Below, in pieces: positions 34,163 to 44,364 of a stretch of 64,000 nt of DNA. Below the pieces are notes generated by a model. It was given only the letters and a program-made list of their open reading frames with translations. It had not been told where the DNA came from and did not search any database. How positions within the stretch are numbered: position 1 is the stretch's first letter; each line of letters starts with the position of its first letter. The stretch covers positions 1 through 64,000 of the forward strand of contig NZ_QLMH01000005.1 of NCBI RefSeq assembly GCF_003259935.1. Direction: 5' to 3'. Source of the DNA: Paranoxybacillus vitaminiphilus (lineage in GTDB: Bacteria; Bacillota; Bacilli; Bacillales; Anoxybacillaceae). A program made the position numbers and the translations under genes.

Positions 34163-36538
34163 TTATAAGGAAACGTCATCTTTCGCTTGCTGTATTTTGC
34201 CGGAAACGAGCTGCGCCAATCGGCGGCAGGCATCCCGTTCGATTTCGCGGTACATATGTGTAAACAGCTCCAGTCCTTCGCGTTGAAATTGGCGAATCGG
34301 ATCTTCCTGGCTGTAGTAACGCAAGCCAATCCCTTCTTTTAAACGTTCCATCGCATCGAGATGATGCAGCCAATGATAATCAACGATCGAAAGAAGCGAG
34401 TATTTCAATTGACTTTGCAGGTTTTTATCATCGCTTAAACCTTGCAGCTTATCGACATACTTTTCAAGTGACTCATCAACCTGCTTTTGGATGTCTTCGA
34501 TGTCTTCGATTTTGTTGGCCCATTGTACCGAAGGATGGGCAATCATTTCATTTAACCGTACAGCCAGTTTTTCCAAGTTCCATTCTTCCGGCAATACATC
34601 AACCGGACAAGCTTGCTCAATTTCATACGGAATGTAGGATCGCAGCATTTTGATGCCGATCGAAAGCGGGTTCTCCGTTTCTAAAATTTGATTTCGCAAT
34701 TCGTAAATCGTACTTCGCTGATCATTAAGGACGTTATCCAGCTTTAAGTTATATTCGCGAATGGAGAAGTTGCTGCCTTCGCAAATTCGTTGGACGCGGT
34801 CAACAAACTCGTGAATATCTTTATTTAAAATAAGTCCGTCTTCATCTGTTTTTACTTTTTTCTTTAACTTCTCCACTTCCTCTTTCGCAAAGCGGCGGAA
34901 CATATCGTCTTCAAGGGAGATGAAAAATTGCGAGCGCCCCGGATCGCCTTGACGGCCGGCACGCCCTTTTAGTTGGTTATCGATTCGCCGGGATTCATGC
35001 CGCTCCGTTCCTAAAACGAATAAACCGCCGAGCTCTGCGACTCCTTCCCCAAGCATAATGTCGGTTCCACGTCCCGCCATATTCGTCGCAATCGTAATCT
35101 GTCCTTTTTGTCCCGCTAACGAAATTAATTGAACTTCCTGTTCAATCGTCTTAGCGTTCAATAATTGGAAAGTCAATCCTTCTTTTTGTAAATATTCCGC
35201 TACTTTTTCTGATTGTAAAATCGATGTTGTTCCAATTAAAATCGGCTGGCCGGTCGCGTGAACCCGTTTTGCTTCTTTCGCGACGGCTTTGTATTTTTGC
35301 TCGATGGTCACGAATACTTTATCCGGCTCGTCCGTGCGGATGACCGGTTTGTTCGTCGGAATTTGTACGACATCCATATTGTATAATGTTTGAAATTCTT
35401 TTTCTTCCGTTTTCGCTGTTCCCGTCATCCCTGAAAGAATAGGATACAAGCGAAAATAGTTTTGAATCGTGATCGAAGCTTGAATTTTATTTTCCTCTGT
35501 TAACTCCAATCCTTCCTTTGCTTCAATCGCCTGATGCAGGCCGTTGCTCAAGCTGCGTCCTTCCATCGGGCGCCCCGTAAACATATCAATCAATAAAACT
35601 TTTCCGTCCTTCACAATATAATCGACGTCGCGCTTAAATAATACATGTGCCCGCAGCGCCTGAATGACGTAATGATATAACGTTTGGTGTTCCAAATCGT
35701 AAAGGTTGTCAATGCCGAATCCTTTTTCGATTTTGGAAATTCCTTCTTCCGTAAGGTTTGTTGCTTTTGTTTCTTCATCATAATAGTAGTCGACGTCGCG
35801 TTTGAACGTTTTCACGATGCGCGCGCATAAATAGCTCAATTCCGAGCTGACTCCCGTTTTTCCGGCGATAATGAGCGGGGTTTTTGCTTCGTCAATAAGA
35901 ACGCTGTCAATTTCATCGATAATCGCGTAATGGAACGGACGCTGCACCCGCTGGGAAACATCGTACACCATATTGTCCCGCAAATAGTCAAAACCAAACT
36001 CACTGCCGATTCCGTAAGTAATATCAGCCTGATAAGCTTTTTTCTTTTCCGCCGGATCCATCATCGGAATATTTAAGCCAACCGTCAGGCCTAAAAACTC
36101 ATGAATTTTTCCAATTAAGTCGCGGTCGCGTTTTGCCAAATATTCATTGACGGTAATGACATGTACCCCTTTGCCTTCTAATGCCCGCAAATAACTTGGC
36201 AGGGAAGCGACTAATGTTTTTCCTTCACCTGTTGCCATTTCCGCAATGTTTCCTTCGGTTAAAACTAAACCGCCGATTAATTGTACATCAAAATGGCGCA
36301 TCCCAAGCACGCGTTTCGCTGCTTCACGCACAACCGCGAACGCTTCGGCTTGAATGTCAAACACCGTTTTGCCGCCGGCCAGCTGCTCTTTAAATTCCGC
36401 CGTTTTTTTCCGCAGTTCGTCATCAGACAGCTTTTCATACTGCGGCTCAAGCTGATTAATATGGTCGACAATCCGCGCATATTTCTTTAATCGGCGTTCT
36501 TGTGAATCGCCGAGCACTTTTTTCAAATAGGTAAGCAT
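34163..36538 (-). CDS. secA2: Accessory Sec translocase ATPase SecA2
   Basis: The 791-residue ATPase drives secretion of a subset of surface proteins. It has Walker A MATGEGKT at residues 101-108, YGIGSEFGFDYLRDN, a DEAD-type IIDEIDSVLIDEAKTPLI, TNMAGRGTDI and GRAGRQGDPGRSQFFISLED. It is some 45 residues shorter than Bacillus SecA and lacks the C-terminal zinc-binding CxCxSG linker. Together with the adjacent slaP this identifies SecA2. Start ATG follows GAGGAGAG. It is divergent from the subtilase gene. Confidence 0.94.
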   Translation of the reverse strand: MLTYLKKVLGDSQERRLKKYARIVDHINQLEPQYEKLSDDELRKKTAEFKEQLAGGKTVFDIQAEAFAVVREAAKRVLGMRHFDVQLIGGLVLTEGNIAEMATGEGKTLVASLPSYLRALEGKGVHVITVNEYLAKRDRDLIGKIHEFLGLTVGLNIPMMDPAEKKKAYQADITYGIGSEFGFDYLRDNMVYDVSQRVQRPFHYAIIDEIDSVLIDEAKTPLIIAGKTGVSSELSYLCARIVKTFKRDVDYYYDEETKATNLTEEGISKIEKGFGIDNLYDLEHQTLYHYVIQALRAHVLFKRDVDYIVKDGKVLLIDMFTGRPMEGRSLSNGLHQAIEAKEGLELTEENKIQASITIQNYFRLYPILSGMTGTAKTEEKEFQTLYNMDVVQIPTNKPVIRTDEPDKVFVTIEQKYKAVAKEAKRVHATGQPILIGTTSILQSEKVAEYLQKEGLTFQLLNAKTIEQEVQLISLAGQKGQITIATNMAGRGTDIMLGEGVAELGGLFVLGTERHESRRIDNQLKGRAGRQGDPGRSQFFISLEDDMFRRFAKEEVEKLKKKVKTDEDGLILNKDIHEFVDRVQRICEGSNFSIREYNLKLDNVLNDQRSTIYELRNQILETENPLSIGIKMLRSYIPYEIEQACPVDVLPEEWNLEKLAVRLNEMIAHPSVQWANKIEDIEDIQKQVDESLEKYVDKLQGLSDDKNLQSQLKYSLLSIVDYHWLHHLDAMERLKEGIGLRYYSQEDPIRQFQREGLELFTHMYREIERDACRRLAQLVSGKIQQAKDDVSL

Positions 36539-36842
36539 ATCTTTCTCTCCTCTAAAATTCTAGCAGTAATATTCATGGTTTCAGAATGATAGATGACTAG
36601 CTTCAGTATAGCATTCTTCTACAACAGTTTCATCTTTTTCCGGATAACATTTTCTCTCCTTGCATGTATAAAAAATTTTCAAAAATATCTTTTCTCTCTG
36701 CAAAAAAAAAGATAGACTATTATTGTTATAGAAAATAATGGTTGTAAAACCATTATTTTATTAAATTTATGAAACTATTTCCATTCTTCATCCGTCTTAT
36801 AAAGTGCGGATCATTAATGAAAAAGAAAAGGGAGGAAATGAA

Positions 36843-39800
36843 ATGGGGAAATGGAAAAAGATAACGGCTGCTTTTGGCTTGTCAGCCACTTTGCTGATGC
36901 CTAGCTTCGCCGCAGCGCAAGAGAGCAGTCTGCTGCAAAGGTATGGTGAAAAACCAGCGTATGATGTGCTTGAGCGCCTGAATCTATCGGCAAGAGAAAA
37001 GAGCAAGCTGGCGTTCGAGCAAAAGAAAGAAGAAAAAGCAAAGTACAGCGAAGATACGCTCATTGTGAAGTACAACAAAAAGCTAAGCAGCGAAGATCAT
37101 AAACGCCTTGGTACATATGTGATCCGTTCTTTCCCGCAATTAGGATATGAAGTAGTCAAACTGCAAAAAGGGAAGAAAATGGAAGATGTCATAAAGGCGT
37201 ATCAAAAACTTGATGCTGTCTCTCATGTCGCTCCAAGTGTGAAGCTGGAGAAGTACGGAAATCCAGACCCGAAAAAGACAGAAATGTACCACCTTCAATT
37301 GCTGCAAATTGAAAAAGCCTTAAAGCTTGCAGGCAGCAACGAAGTGACAGTGGCTGTGATTGACGGCTTAGTGGATGTCAATCATCCTGAATTAAAAGGA
37401 CGTGTATTGCCGCCTTATAATGTCGCTGATCCTGCCAATCTAGGTTACCCTGATTATCATGGTACACACGTTGCCGGGATTATCGCATCAGAAATGAATA
37501 ACGGTATAGGCGGACACGGTGTCGCTCCAAATGCGAAAATCTTGCCAATTGATGTGTTTGGCCGTTATGGCGGCTTTGATTATATTTTAGCAGAGGCGAT
37601 TTTGTATGCGGCAGAAAATGGCGCTGACGTCATTAACATGAGCCTTGGTGCTCCGTTTGAAATGCCGCTTGTCGAAGAAGCGATAAAAAAAGCGGTTGAA
37701 AAAGGAGTCGTTATCGTTGCGGCAGCCGGAAACGATGGCGCGATTCAATACAATTATCCGGCATCGTATGACGGTGTGATCACGGTTGGAGCCACAAACG
37801 ACAAAAACAAAAAAGCTTATTTCACTACGTACGGACCGTCGATTGACGTTGTGGCGCCGGGGGAAGATGTATACAGCACGTTAAATAATGCTGGTAAGTC
37901 GACATTTTACAAGCTGAGCGGAACATCAATGGCGTCGCCAATCGTTGCCGGGGTAGCGGCATTAATTAAATCAAAATACCCGAATTTAAATACGTATGAG
38001 GTAGAGTATATATTAGAAAACACGGCTGTTGATTTAGGCGAAAAAGGATTTGACCTTGACTACGGATACGGATTAGTCAATCCGGAGGCTGCTCTTAAGT
38101 ATGACATAAAAAACCTTCCGAAGTTCAAAAACGAGACAGATGAAGAAATTTTAAAAGCGGCTGCTTCACTGGAAGTAGCTGATGAACCGTTCGTACACAC
38201 AGGGCAATTAACAACGCCGCGGCAAACGGACTGGGTGAAATTAGATGTTGCAGAAGGCGAATATATACAAACAACGCTGAGCGGTGCCGATAAATATGAC
38301 TACAAAATGGTTCTCCGCTTCTATCCTGAAGGAGAGACGAAAAGTGATAAGCCAATCGAAGTAAGAAATGTCCGCCAAGGCAAAACAGAAGCAAAATTAT
38401 GGAAAGCACCTGCAAAGGGAACGCTTGTGATTGGCGTTACAGATGAAAATGAAAACTACAGCGTCCAAGGATTATCTAAGTACGAACTGACGGTTCAGCG
38501 CTTTGCTGCTCCTAGTGAAGATATCGGAACGAAAGAGGAACCGATTGAAATCACCGAGCTCCCGTTTGACAGCAATACATTAGATGTACCGCTTCAATTG
38601 CTATCAGAAAACAAAGTGACAGGACAAGACGGCAAAACAACGATTGAAGACGATAAAGATTATTTCAAATTGAAGGTTGAGGAACCAGCGAAAATACAAA
38701 TCAACTTATCTGCCATTCCGGGGTTAAATACGTCGTTAAAGCTTTACTTTGCTGAAGAGTTCTACACGGAGCCGCCGGCTGACCTTCCTGAATATGAAAA
38801 AGGACAGTGGCCGCTGCCAATGACCATCGCTGATAGAAACGGCGTTGGCGAGAAGGAAATGTTAACTCTTGAAGCAGCGCCGGGTGAATATATTTTAGAG
38901 GTGGATGGAGAGGGGTCTTCATACTTCGATTTGCTCTGGTACCTCTTCTACGGTTTAGGCATGGATAATCAAAATCAAGAAGAAAATGAACTGGTGAAAG
39001 GCTCCATGCTTCCATACCAATTAACAGTGGAAACAAAAGAGCTTCCGGAAGATGAAGACGGCTATCCGGTTATGGAGCCTCCAATGGAAGAGCCGATGGA
39101 AGCTGTTACGGAAGAAGCTGTCGAAAAACGAATCGAGAGCTTGAAAAAACAAGCTGATCAAAATGCGATCATTATTATCTATGATGAGTGGAATGAATTC
39201 CAGAAAGAGGATGTAGAGCAGATTAAAGAGAAGGCATTGGCATACAACATCGGAGATACAGCAGAGGGCTATTTCCAATCAGGGGCAGACCAAGATTGGT
39301 TCACATTTAATGTTAACCAAACAGCCATTTATGAATTCACCATCAATCAAACAGATACGTTAATGCCTGAACTGGTATTGTATGCATATGACGAAAAAGA
39401 AGGCACGCTTTATCAAGTCGCAAGCTCTTGGATGTTCTATAATCCATTTGGCCTTGAAGACAATAAAGAAATAAAAATGCAGGTTACGTTAGAAAAAGAT
39501 AAACAGTATTACTTGCAGTTGAGAAGCTCCGGCGAGATGTCATTTGATCCTTACCGTATAACTTCTAAATTTTATATGGATGCGCCAAAAGATGCAAACG
39601 AGGACAATAACGAACCGATTCGCGCTACGGCCTTAAACAGCGGTTCTAAAGTACGCGGCAACTTTGTGCAGCAAGGAGATATTGACATTTTCTATTACAA
39701 ACACCGCGCAGAAGATCAAATCGTTGGCTTCTCTCTCAAACCGCTGGAGCTAGATGAAAAACAAAAAGAGAATTTGCCATCCGAGTTGACAATGCCGCTT

Positions 39801-40406
39801 GATGTTGTTGCCACTGTCATCGAAGATACAGACGGAAACATGCAGATTAGCGAAGAGGAAGCAAACAAACTGGTTGTCTATGATTATGGTTGGGAAAATG
39901 AGGCGGAGGCCGGCTCATTTAAAGCGAAGAAAAATGCCGGTTACTTCATTATTGTTGACCAATTCTTCGGAATCGGAGCAAACATCAGCGAATATGAATT
40001 GATGCTCAATACTTCTTACGGTCAGGATGAAGATGCCAAATCGGTTGTGAAAAATAATGTACCATCTCATCCGCTCAGCTTCAAGCAAGACGGCAACAAT
40101 AAATGGAAAGCAGCTGCAAAACTAAATGGCGGCGTGCCATTTGGCGACAAGGACTTCTATCGATTTGATGCTGCCGCAGACGGCACATTCAAGCTGACAT
40201 TAGAGACGCCAAAAGAATTAGATGGTGTGATTACTGTTTATGATGCAAAAGGAAATGTTGTGAAAACATTCGATGATTACATGCAAGGTGATGCCGAAAC
40301 AGGATATATTACATTGAAAAAGGGAACGTATTACGTAGAAGTAAAAGATGTGTATGCCCGTTCAAGCATTGATAACTATCAATTATATGTGGAAAAAACG
40401 AAGTAA
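36843..40406 (+). CDS. Large secreted subtilisin-like serine protease (S8)
   Basis: The 1187-residue precursor has a signal peptide (ends about SFAAAQE), an I9-like propeptide region (DTLIVKYNKKLS ... VVKLQKG) and an S8 catalytic domain. The triad is intact: Asp174 in AVIDGLVD, His206 in HGTHVAG, Ser362 in GTSMASP, with oxyanion Asn297 in AAAGND. The usual Gly after Asp-Thr/Ser is altered (IDGLVD). The remaining 750 residues resemble repeated PPC-like beta domains (DWFTFNVNQTAIYEFTIN). No SLH or LPXTG anchor is seen. ATG 36843 follows GGGAGG. It probably processes secreted or S-layer proteins. Confidence 0.92.
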   Translation: MGKWKKITAAFGLSATLLMPSFAAAQESSLLQRYGEKPAYDVLERLNLSAREKSKLAFEQKKEEKAKYSEDTLIVKYNKKLSSEDHKRLGTYVIRSFPQLGYEVVKLQKGKKMEDVIKAYQKLDAVSHVAPSVKLEKYGNPDPKKTEMYHLQLLQIEKALKLAGSNEVTVAVIDGLVDVNHPELKGRVLPPYNVADPANLGYPDYHGTHVAGIIASEMNNGIGGHGVAPNAKILPIDVFGRYGGFDYILAEAILYAAENGADVINMSLGAPFEMPLVEEAIKKAVEKGVVIVAAAGNDGAIQYNYPASYDGVITVGATNDKNKKAYFTTYGPSIDVVAPGEDVYSTLNNAGKSTFYKLSGTSMASPIVAGVAALIKSKYPNLNTYEVEYILENTAVDLGEKGFDLDYGYGLVNPEAALKYDIKNLPKFKNETDEEILKAAASLEVADEPFVHTGQLTTPRQTDWVKLDVAEGEYIQTTLSGADKYDYKMVLRFYPEGETKSDKPIEVRNVRQGKTEAKLWKAPAKGTLVIGVTDENENYSVQGLSKYELTVQRFAAPSEDIGTKEEPIEITELPFDSNTLDVPLQLLSENKVTGQDGKTTIEDDKDYFKLKVEEPAKIQINLSAIPGLNTSLKLYFAEEFYTEPPADLPEYEKGQWPLPMTIADRNGVGEKEMLTLEAAPGEYILEVDGEGSSYFDLLWYLFYGLGMDNQNQEENELVKGSMLPYQLTVETKELPEDEDGYPVMEPPMEEPMEAVTEEAVEKRIESLKKQADQNAIIIIYDEWNEFQKEDVEQIKEKALAYNIGDTAEGYFQSGADQDWFTFNVNQTAIYEFTINQTDTLMPELVLYAYDEKEGTLYQVASSWMFYNPFGLEDNKEIKMQVTLEKDKQYYLQLRSSGEMSFDPYRITSKFYMDAPKDANEDNNEPIRATALNSGSKVRGNFVQQGDIDIFYYKHRAEDQIVGFSLKPLELDEKQKENLPSELTMPLDVVATVIEDTDGNMQISEEEANKLVVYDYGWENEAEAGSFKAKKNAGYFIIVDQFFGIGANISEYELMLNTSYGQDEDAKSVVKNNVPSHPLSFKQDGNNKWKAAAKLNGGVPFGDKDFYRFDAAADGTFKLTLETPKELDGVITVYDAKGNVVKTFDDYMQGDAETGYITLKKGTYYVEVKDVYARSSIDNYQLYVEKTK

Positions 40407-40414
40407 TGGAGAAA

Positions 40415-40463
40415 GAGGCTGTCTCATAAGGGTCTGACCCTTGGCTTTAAGACAGCCTCTTTT
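40415..40463. repeat. Family A mini-copy as terminator of the subtilase gene
   Basis: AGAGGCTGTCTCATAAGGG, CTGACCCTTGGC and TTTAAGACAGCCTCTTTT. This shortest copy (about 49 bp) keeps both the outer arms and a GGGTC core, giving a compact stem with a T-run. Confidence 0.8.
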
Positions 40464-40517
40464 CCTATGAATCTACCATCTCTTATAATAGATATAAGAG
40501 AGGAGTGGAGAAAAAGA

Positions 40518-42146
40518 ATGCGTAAATGGCTGCTGGCTATATCGGGATTTTTTTTATTTTTAATGATTCCTAGAGATGCACACGCCCATATACTCGATGA
40601 AACGAAACAAAAAAGCGCTCAATTTCAGTACAGTGACTATTACCAGCCGATTCAGCAATACAAAGGCAAAAGCGGGGTAACGTTTATTAGCTACAGCCGA
40701 GCGTGGAATTCGCTCAATCAATTGCAGGCTTTAGAAGCGGAACTGATGAACAATAAACACGGAGACGAATTGCGTCTGCTCGAAAAAGTCGAGATTTATC
40801 CCGATTATCCGGCCGGAAAAAATATTTTAGGACAATATCGGCTTCAGTATGACTACAGCTCAAGCGATGTGAGGCTGTTGCCGGGAAGAACAATTGAGCT
40901 TTACGGTGGAGATGACTTTCGCACGGTCGAATCTTTAGCGGCAACACTATCCCATGAATACGGCCACCATTTTACAATGTACCATATTCTTGATAAGGAA
41001 AATAAGCTTCCTGAACAGTGGATGGAATCCGCGTATGCAAGCGTACGGGCATTAAAAAACACACCTGCTCATGACGATGGACGGGGAGAGTATGAATGGT
41101 CGATTCATGAAATCGCGGCAGAAGACTACGTGCAGCTGTTTGGCTCAGAAGCCGCCGTTCAAAAACAATTTCAAATGAATACGGACATCCCGACGCCGTT
41201 TGATTTACCGGAGCTGCAATCATATTGGGCAAAGAAACTGAATTCCGGCGAATATACGGTCAGAAAGCCGCTGCCGTTTTATCTGGTAGATTATAAGAAA
41301 AACGAGAGGGACCCAGCCTATTATGATTTGAAATTTTACGCAACGGATTTACAAAATAAGAAAGCTTATCTCATTGGACAAGAAGGCAGCGGCACGTATA
41401 TGGCGGTTCAGCTCGATCAGCTTCAATCAAGTAATCCAATCGAAAAATGGTATCGCGCTCATGAAATGCCGGCGGAGAAAAACTGGCTTTTAGACAGCTC
41501 TGAAAACGAAAAAACACTGTTTCGGCTCATTCAGCATGAAGACAAAGGATTTAACCGCGGTTCCAAAACATTAGCCATTACCTACAGTCAAATTGAAAAC
41601 AGTAAAACGGCGCAAAACACCATTAATCTTGAAAATCGTCTTACAACGGCGGAAATGAAACAATTATTGCACGAAACAGCGAATAAATACGGCATACCGG
41701 CGGAAATTTTAAAAGCAATTGCCTATGTTGAAACGGGAATGAAGCAATTTGATGATGCGGGGAATCCGATTGTCACAGAAGACGGCGGCATCGGCATTAT
41801 GCAAGTTACATTAACCGATGAAGAGATTCAAGCGAAAAAGATTGATAAAGAACGGCTTATGAACGACACAAAATACAATATCGAGATTGGTGCGCAAATC
41901 TTAAAGGAGAAGTGGAACTGGGCGGGAACGCGCATTCCAAAAATAAACGATCATCATCCAAACATTCTGGAGCACTGGTATTTTGCGGTGATGGCGTATA
42001 ACGGCTTGTCAAAGCGCAATGACCCGAATTTGCCGCATGCGAAAAAGCCGTATCAAGAGCGTGTGTTTGATATTATTCGCAATCACAGTCTCGTCAACGT
42101 CAAAAGCATTCCAAGCTTTGAGGTCGAGTATTCCGATGAAAATTAG
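40518..42146 (+). CDS. Secreted metalloprotease-like / lytic transglycosylase protein, amber-truncated
   Basis: A 542-residue product with a signal peptide (WLLAISGFFLFLMIPRDAHA). A zincin-type motif HEYGHHFTMYH starts at residue 146, with EIAAEDYVQLFG as the probable downstream ligand region. A soluble-lytic-transglycosylase-like domain covers residues 390-520 (YGIPAEILKAIAYVETGM, GGIGIMQVT, YNIEIGAQIL, AVMAYNG). The frame stops at TAG 42144-42146, but the same frame carries on without interruption into three SLH domains. ATG 40518 follows GAGGAGTGGAG. Combination of protease and muramidase suggests wall remodelling for S-layer assembly. Confidence 0.85.
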   Translation: MRKWLLAISGFFLFLMIPRDAHAHILDETKQKSAQFQYSDYYQPIQQYKGKSGVTFISYSRAWNSLNQLQALEAELMNNKHGDELRLLEKVEIYPDYPAGKNILGQYRLQYDYSSSDVRLLPGRTIELYGGDDFRTVESLAATLSHEYGHHFTMYHILDKENKLPEQWMESAYASVRALKNTPAHDDGRGEYEWSIHEIAAEDYVQLFGSEAAVQKQFQMNTDIPTPFDLPELQSYWAKKLNSGEYTVRKPLPFYLVDYKKNERDPAYYDLKFYATDLQNKKAYLIGQEGSGTYMAVQLDQLQSSNPIEKWYRAHEMPAEKNWLLDSSENEKTLFRLIQHEDKGFNRGSKTLAITYSQIENSKTAQNTINLENRLTTAEMKQLLHETANKYGIPAEILKAIAYVETGMKQFDDAGNPIVTEDGGIGIMQVTLTDEEIQAKKIDKERLMNDTKYNIEIGAQILKEKWNWAGTRIPKINDHHPNILEHWYFAVMAYNGLSKRNDPNLPHAKKPYQERVFDIIRNHSLVNVKSIPSFEVEYSDEN

Positions 42147-42971
42147 CCGGACATCATGTATTTTCCTGTTAAGCAATACACATGGCCGCAATTAAATACA
42201 GTGACAACCCAGCATTATCAAGCAGGAGACAAAGTGTATACATGGAACACACAGGCGTCTTATTCCAATATTCGCAGCGGAATTGACGGTGCGGTTATTT
42301 TAAAAGCGGCTCATTATACACCGCTTGAAATTGTCGGCGGTCCTTATGAGTCTGCCGCCAACCCGTATAACCACTATGTTTATTATCATGTAAGAGGAAA
42401 TGGAATTGACGGGTATGTCGCTTCTTCCAATGTGGTGAAAGGAGATGTAAAAATTTTCACAGACATCTCCAGCAATGAGGTTGCTTCTGCGGTGACGTAC
42501 CTTCATCTTAAGGGTGTTATTAACGGATACTCAGACGGCACATTCCGTCCAAATGACAAGCTTCTCCGCCGCCATGCAGCGAAAATGCTCGTCAATGAAC
42601 TCGGCTTGAAGCTTCCGGACGGATATGTAACAAAAGCGAAAGATATGAAACCGGGCGATTTAGGTTACGAAGAGATGGTCATTGCCGAAGCTTACGGCTT
42701 AATGGGACAAGGAGGAAGTTTGCGGCCGAACGAATATTTAACGCGCGCGCAGATGGCTTCTATTTTAGTTCGTGCGTATCAAAAGTATTACGATACACCG
42801 CAGACAGAGAAAACATTTACGGATGTGCCGCGCGATTTCTGGAACTACAAGGACATAAATACACTCGCCTATAACGGAATTACCGTCGTCGATTCGTTCC
42901 GGCCAAACGAGCATGTGACGCGCTCGCAATTTGCCCTTTTCCTAAAGCGGACGCTCGAGCGAAAAGAATAA
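42147..42971 (+). CDS. SLH-domain continuation downstream of the in-frame TAG
   Basis: This frame is in phase with the gene upstream and separated only by the TAG. It begins PDIMYFPVKQYTWPQLN and contains an SH3-like section (YHVRGNGIDGYVASSNVV) then three SLH domains (FTDISSNEVASAVTYLHLKG, DMKPGDLGYEEMVIAEAYGL, FTDVPRDFWNYKDINTLAYN). There is no ribosome site before ATG 42156. The SLH set would anchor the protease/transglycosylase to pyruvylated wall polymer. It is either expressed by readthrough or is the silent half of a recently inactivated gene of about 816 residues. Confidence 0.75.
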   Translation, partial: PDIMYFPVKQYTWPQLNTVTTQHYQAGDKVYTWNTQASYSNIRSGIDGAVILKAAHYTPLEIVGGPYESAANPYNHYVYYHVRGNGIDGYVASSNVVKGDVKIFTDISSNEVASAVTYLHLKGVINGYSDGTFRPNDKLLRRHAAKMLVNELGLKLPDGYVTKAKDMKPGDLGYEEMVIAEAYGLMGQGGSLRPNEYLTRAQMASILVRAYQKYYDTPQTEKTFTDVPRDFWNYKDINTLAYNGITVVDSFRPNEHVTRSQFALFLKRTLERKE

Positions 42972-42977
42972 GCAATA

Positions 42978-43019
42978 AAAAAGAGATGATCTCACCAAAT
43001 GAGACCATCTCTTTTTTAA
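42978..43019. terminator. Bidirectional terminator between convergent genes
   Basis: AAAAAAGAGATG pairs with CATCTCTTTTTT, with inner TCTCA and TGAGA, so both strands have a stem and T-run. It serves the SLH gene and, from the other side, the NlpC-SLH gene. Confidence 0.88.
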
Positions 43020-43071
43020 TAATAAGGAAGCGAATCGTTCCAAGTCTCGCCGAGGTTTGAACAGCCGCCGC

Positions 43072-44070
43072 TTATTTGTTCATCCCCCGATACAAAAACG
43101 CCGCAAACTGTGCGCGTGTCACCGTGTCGTCGGGGCGGAAAGAGCCGTCTGAATATCCTGTTGTAATTCCCGATGCAGCAAGCGCTTGAATATATGGATA
43201 TGCCCAATGGCTGTCAGGCACATCTGTGAAGGATCGTTTTACAGCAGGCTGTTTCAAATCAAACACATTGGTCAAAATCTTCGCTAATTGTGCGCGTGTC
43301 AGCGTATCTTCAGGATGAAAACTTCCGTTGCTGCCGTTTACATATCCGTTTTTATACATGGCGTTCACCGCACCGACCGCCCAATGTTCAGAAGGCACAT
43401 CGCGGAAAATCGCCGAACGATCGGAAAAATCTAAATTTAAGTATTCGGCTAAATCCGCCATCACTTCGGCGCGGGTAATCGGTTCGTCCGGTTTAAAATA
43501 GCCGTTTTCATAACCAATGAGCAATTCGTCTTCAGAAAGGGCGCGGATTTCATCAGCCGCCCAGTACGATGGGGCAATATCACGAAACTTTCCCGGCTCT
43601 AATGGATAAGAAAGAACCCTTCTTGCACCGATATATTTTTTGCCCCAATAATACGGATCGTTCAGCGATGAAACCGTTACTCCCTTCGATGAAGAAGAAT
43701 GGATAAATTGGTTTTCCCCTATGTATATGCCGGCGTGGGATACTCCTTTACCGTTCGTGTTAAAAAATACAATATCTCCGACCCGCAAATCTTCTTTTTT
43801 GACGCTTGTCCCTGTTTCGTACATTTCAGACGTTGTCCGCGGAACATTCACGTCGAGCGTCTGATAAACATGGCGGATAAATCCGGAACAATCGAACCCT
43901 CTCGCTGTTGTGCCTCCCCATTGATACGGAACGCCGATATATTTTTTCGAAGCCGGAACAATCATATCGTAATTCGTCTCAGCGTGATATGTGCCTGCAT
44001 CAGCGTGAGACTGTCCCGTCAGCCAAAGGGCCGCGCAGACAAGCAATCCGCAGCTAAAACGCTTCCACAT
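43072..44070 (-). CDS. NlpC/P60 endopeptidase anchored by three C-terminal SLH domains
   Basis: The 332-residue protein has a signal peptide (about 25 residues, LVCAALWLTGQSHADA) and an NlpC/P60 domain with Cys in FDCSGFIRHVY and His in SHAGIYIG. Three SLH domains follow (FRDIAPSYWAADEIRALSED, FRDVPSEHWAVGAVNAMYKN, FTDVPDSHWAYPYIQALAAS), each with ITRAE/LTRAQ/VTRAQ cores. It should hydrolyse peptidoglycan stem peptides while bound to secondary wall polymer. ATG 44070 has GAGGTG eleven bases upstream; a TTG at 44079 is too close to that site. It is convergent with the amber-split gene and divergent from the S-layer gene. Confidence 0.92.
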   Translation of the reverse strand: MWKRFSCGLLVCAALWLTGQSHADAGTYHAETNYDMIVPASKKYIGVPYQWGGTTARGFDCSGFIRHVYQTLDVNVPRTTSEMYETGTSVKKEDLRVGDIVFFNTNGKGVSHAGIYIGENQFIHSSSSKGVTVSSLNDPYYWGKKYIGARRVLSYPLEPGKFRDIAPSYWAADEIRALSEDELLIGYENGYFKPDEPITRAEVMADLAEYLNLDFSDRSAIFRDVPSEHWAVGAVNAMYKNGYVNGSNGSFHPEDTLTRAQLAKILTNVFDLKQPAVKRSFTDVPDSHWAYPYIQALAASGITTGYSDGSFRPDDTVTRAQFAAFLYRGMNK

Positions 44071-44364
44071 TTTCGACAAAACACCTCACCCATCACCAAG
44101 TATGGTACGAATTTTGTAACTATTAGCAGTCTACCATATTTGCAGCTTGAGAAACTTTACATTTATGTAACAAAAATAAGTCATAACTTTTAAGAGGCCG
44201 GTATATAATAAATGTGTTGGTAAAATAATGAACAGGAAGTGAACAAAAGGCATAAAAAGGAAAAAATTTTATAAAAAACACTTGAATAATGTGGGAGTTT
44301 TAGTAGAATATTAGCTAGAAAGAGAGATTTATATACAATTTTGCAAAATATGCCTGTGTATACG

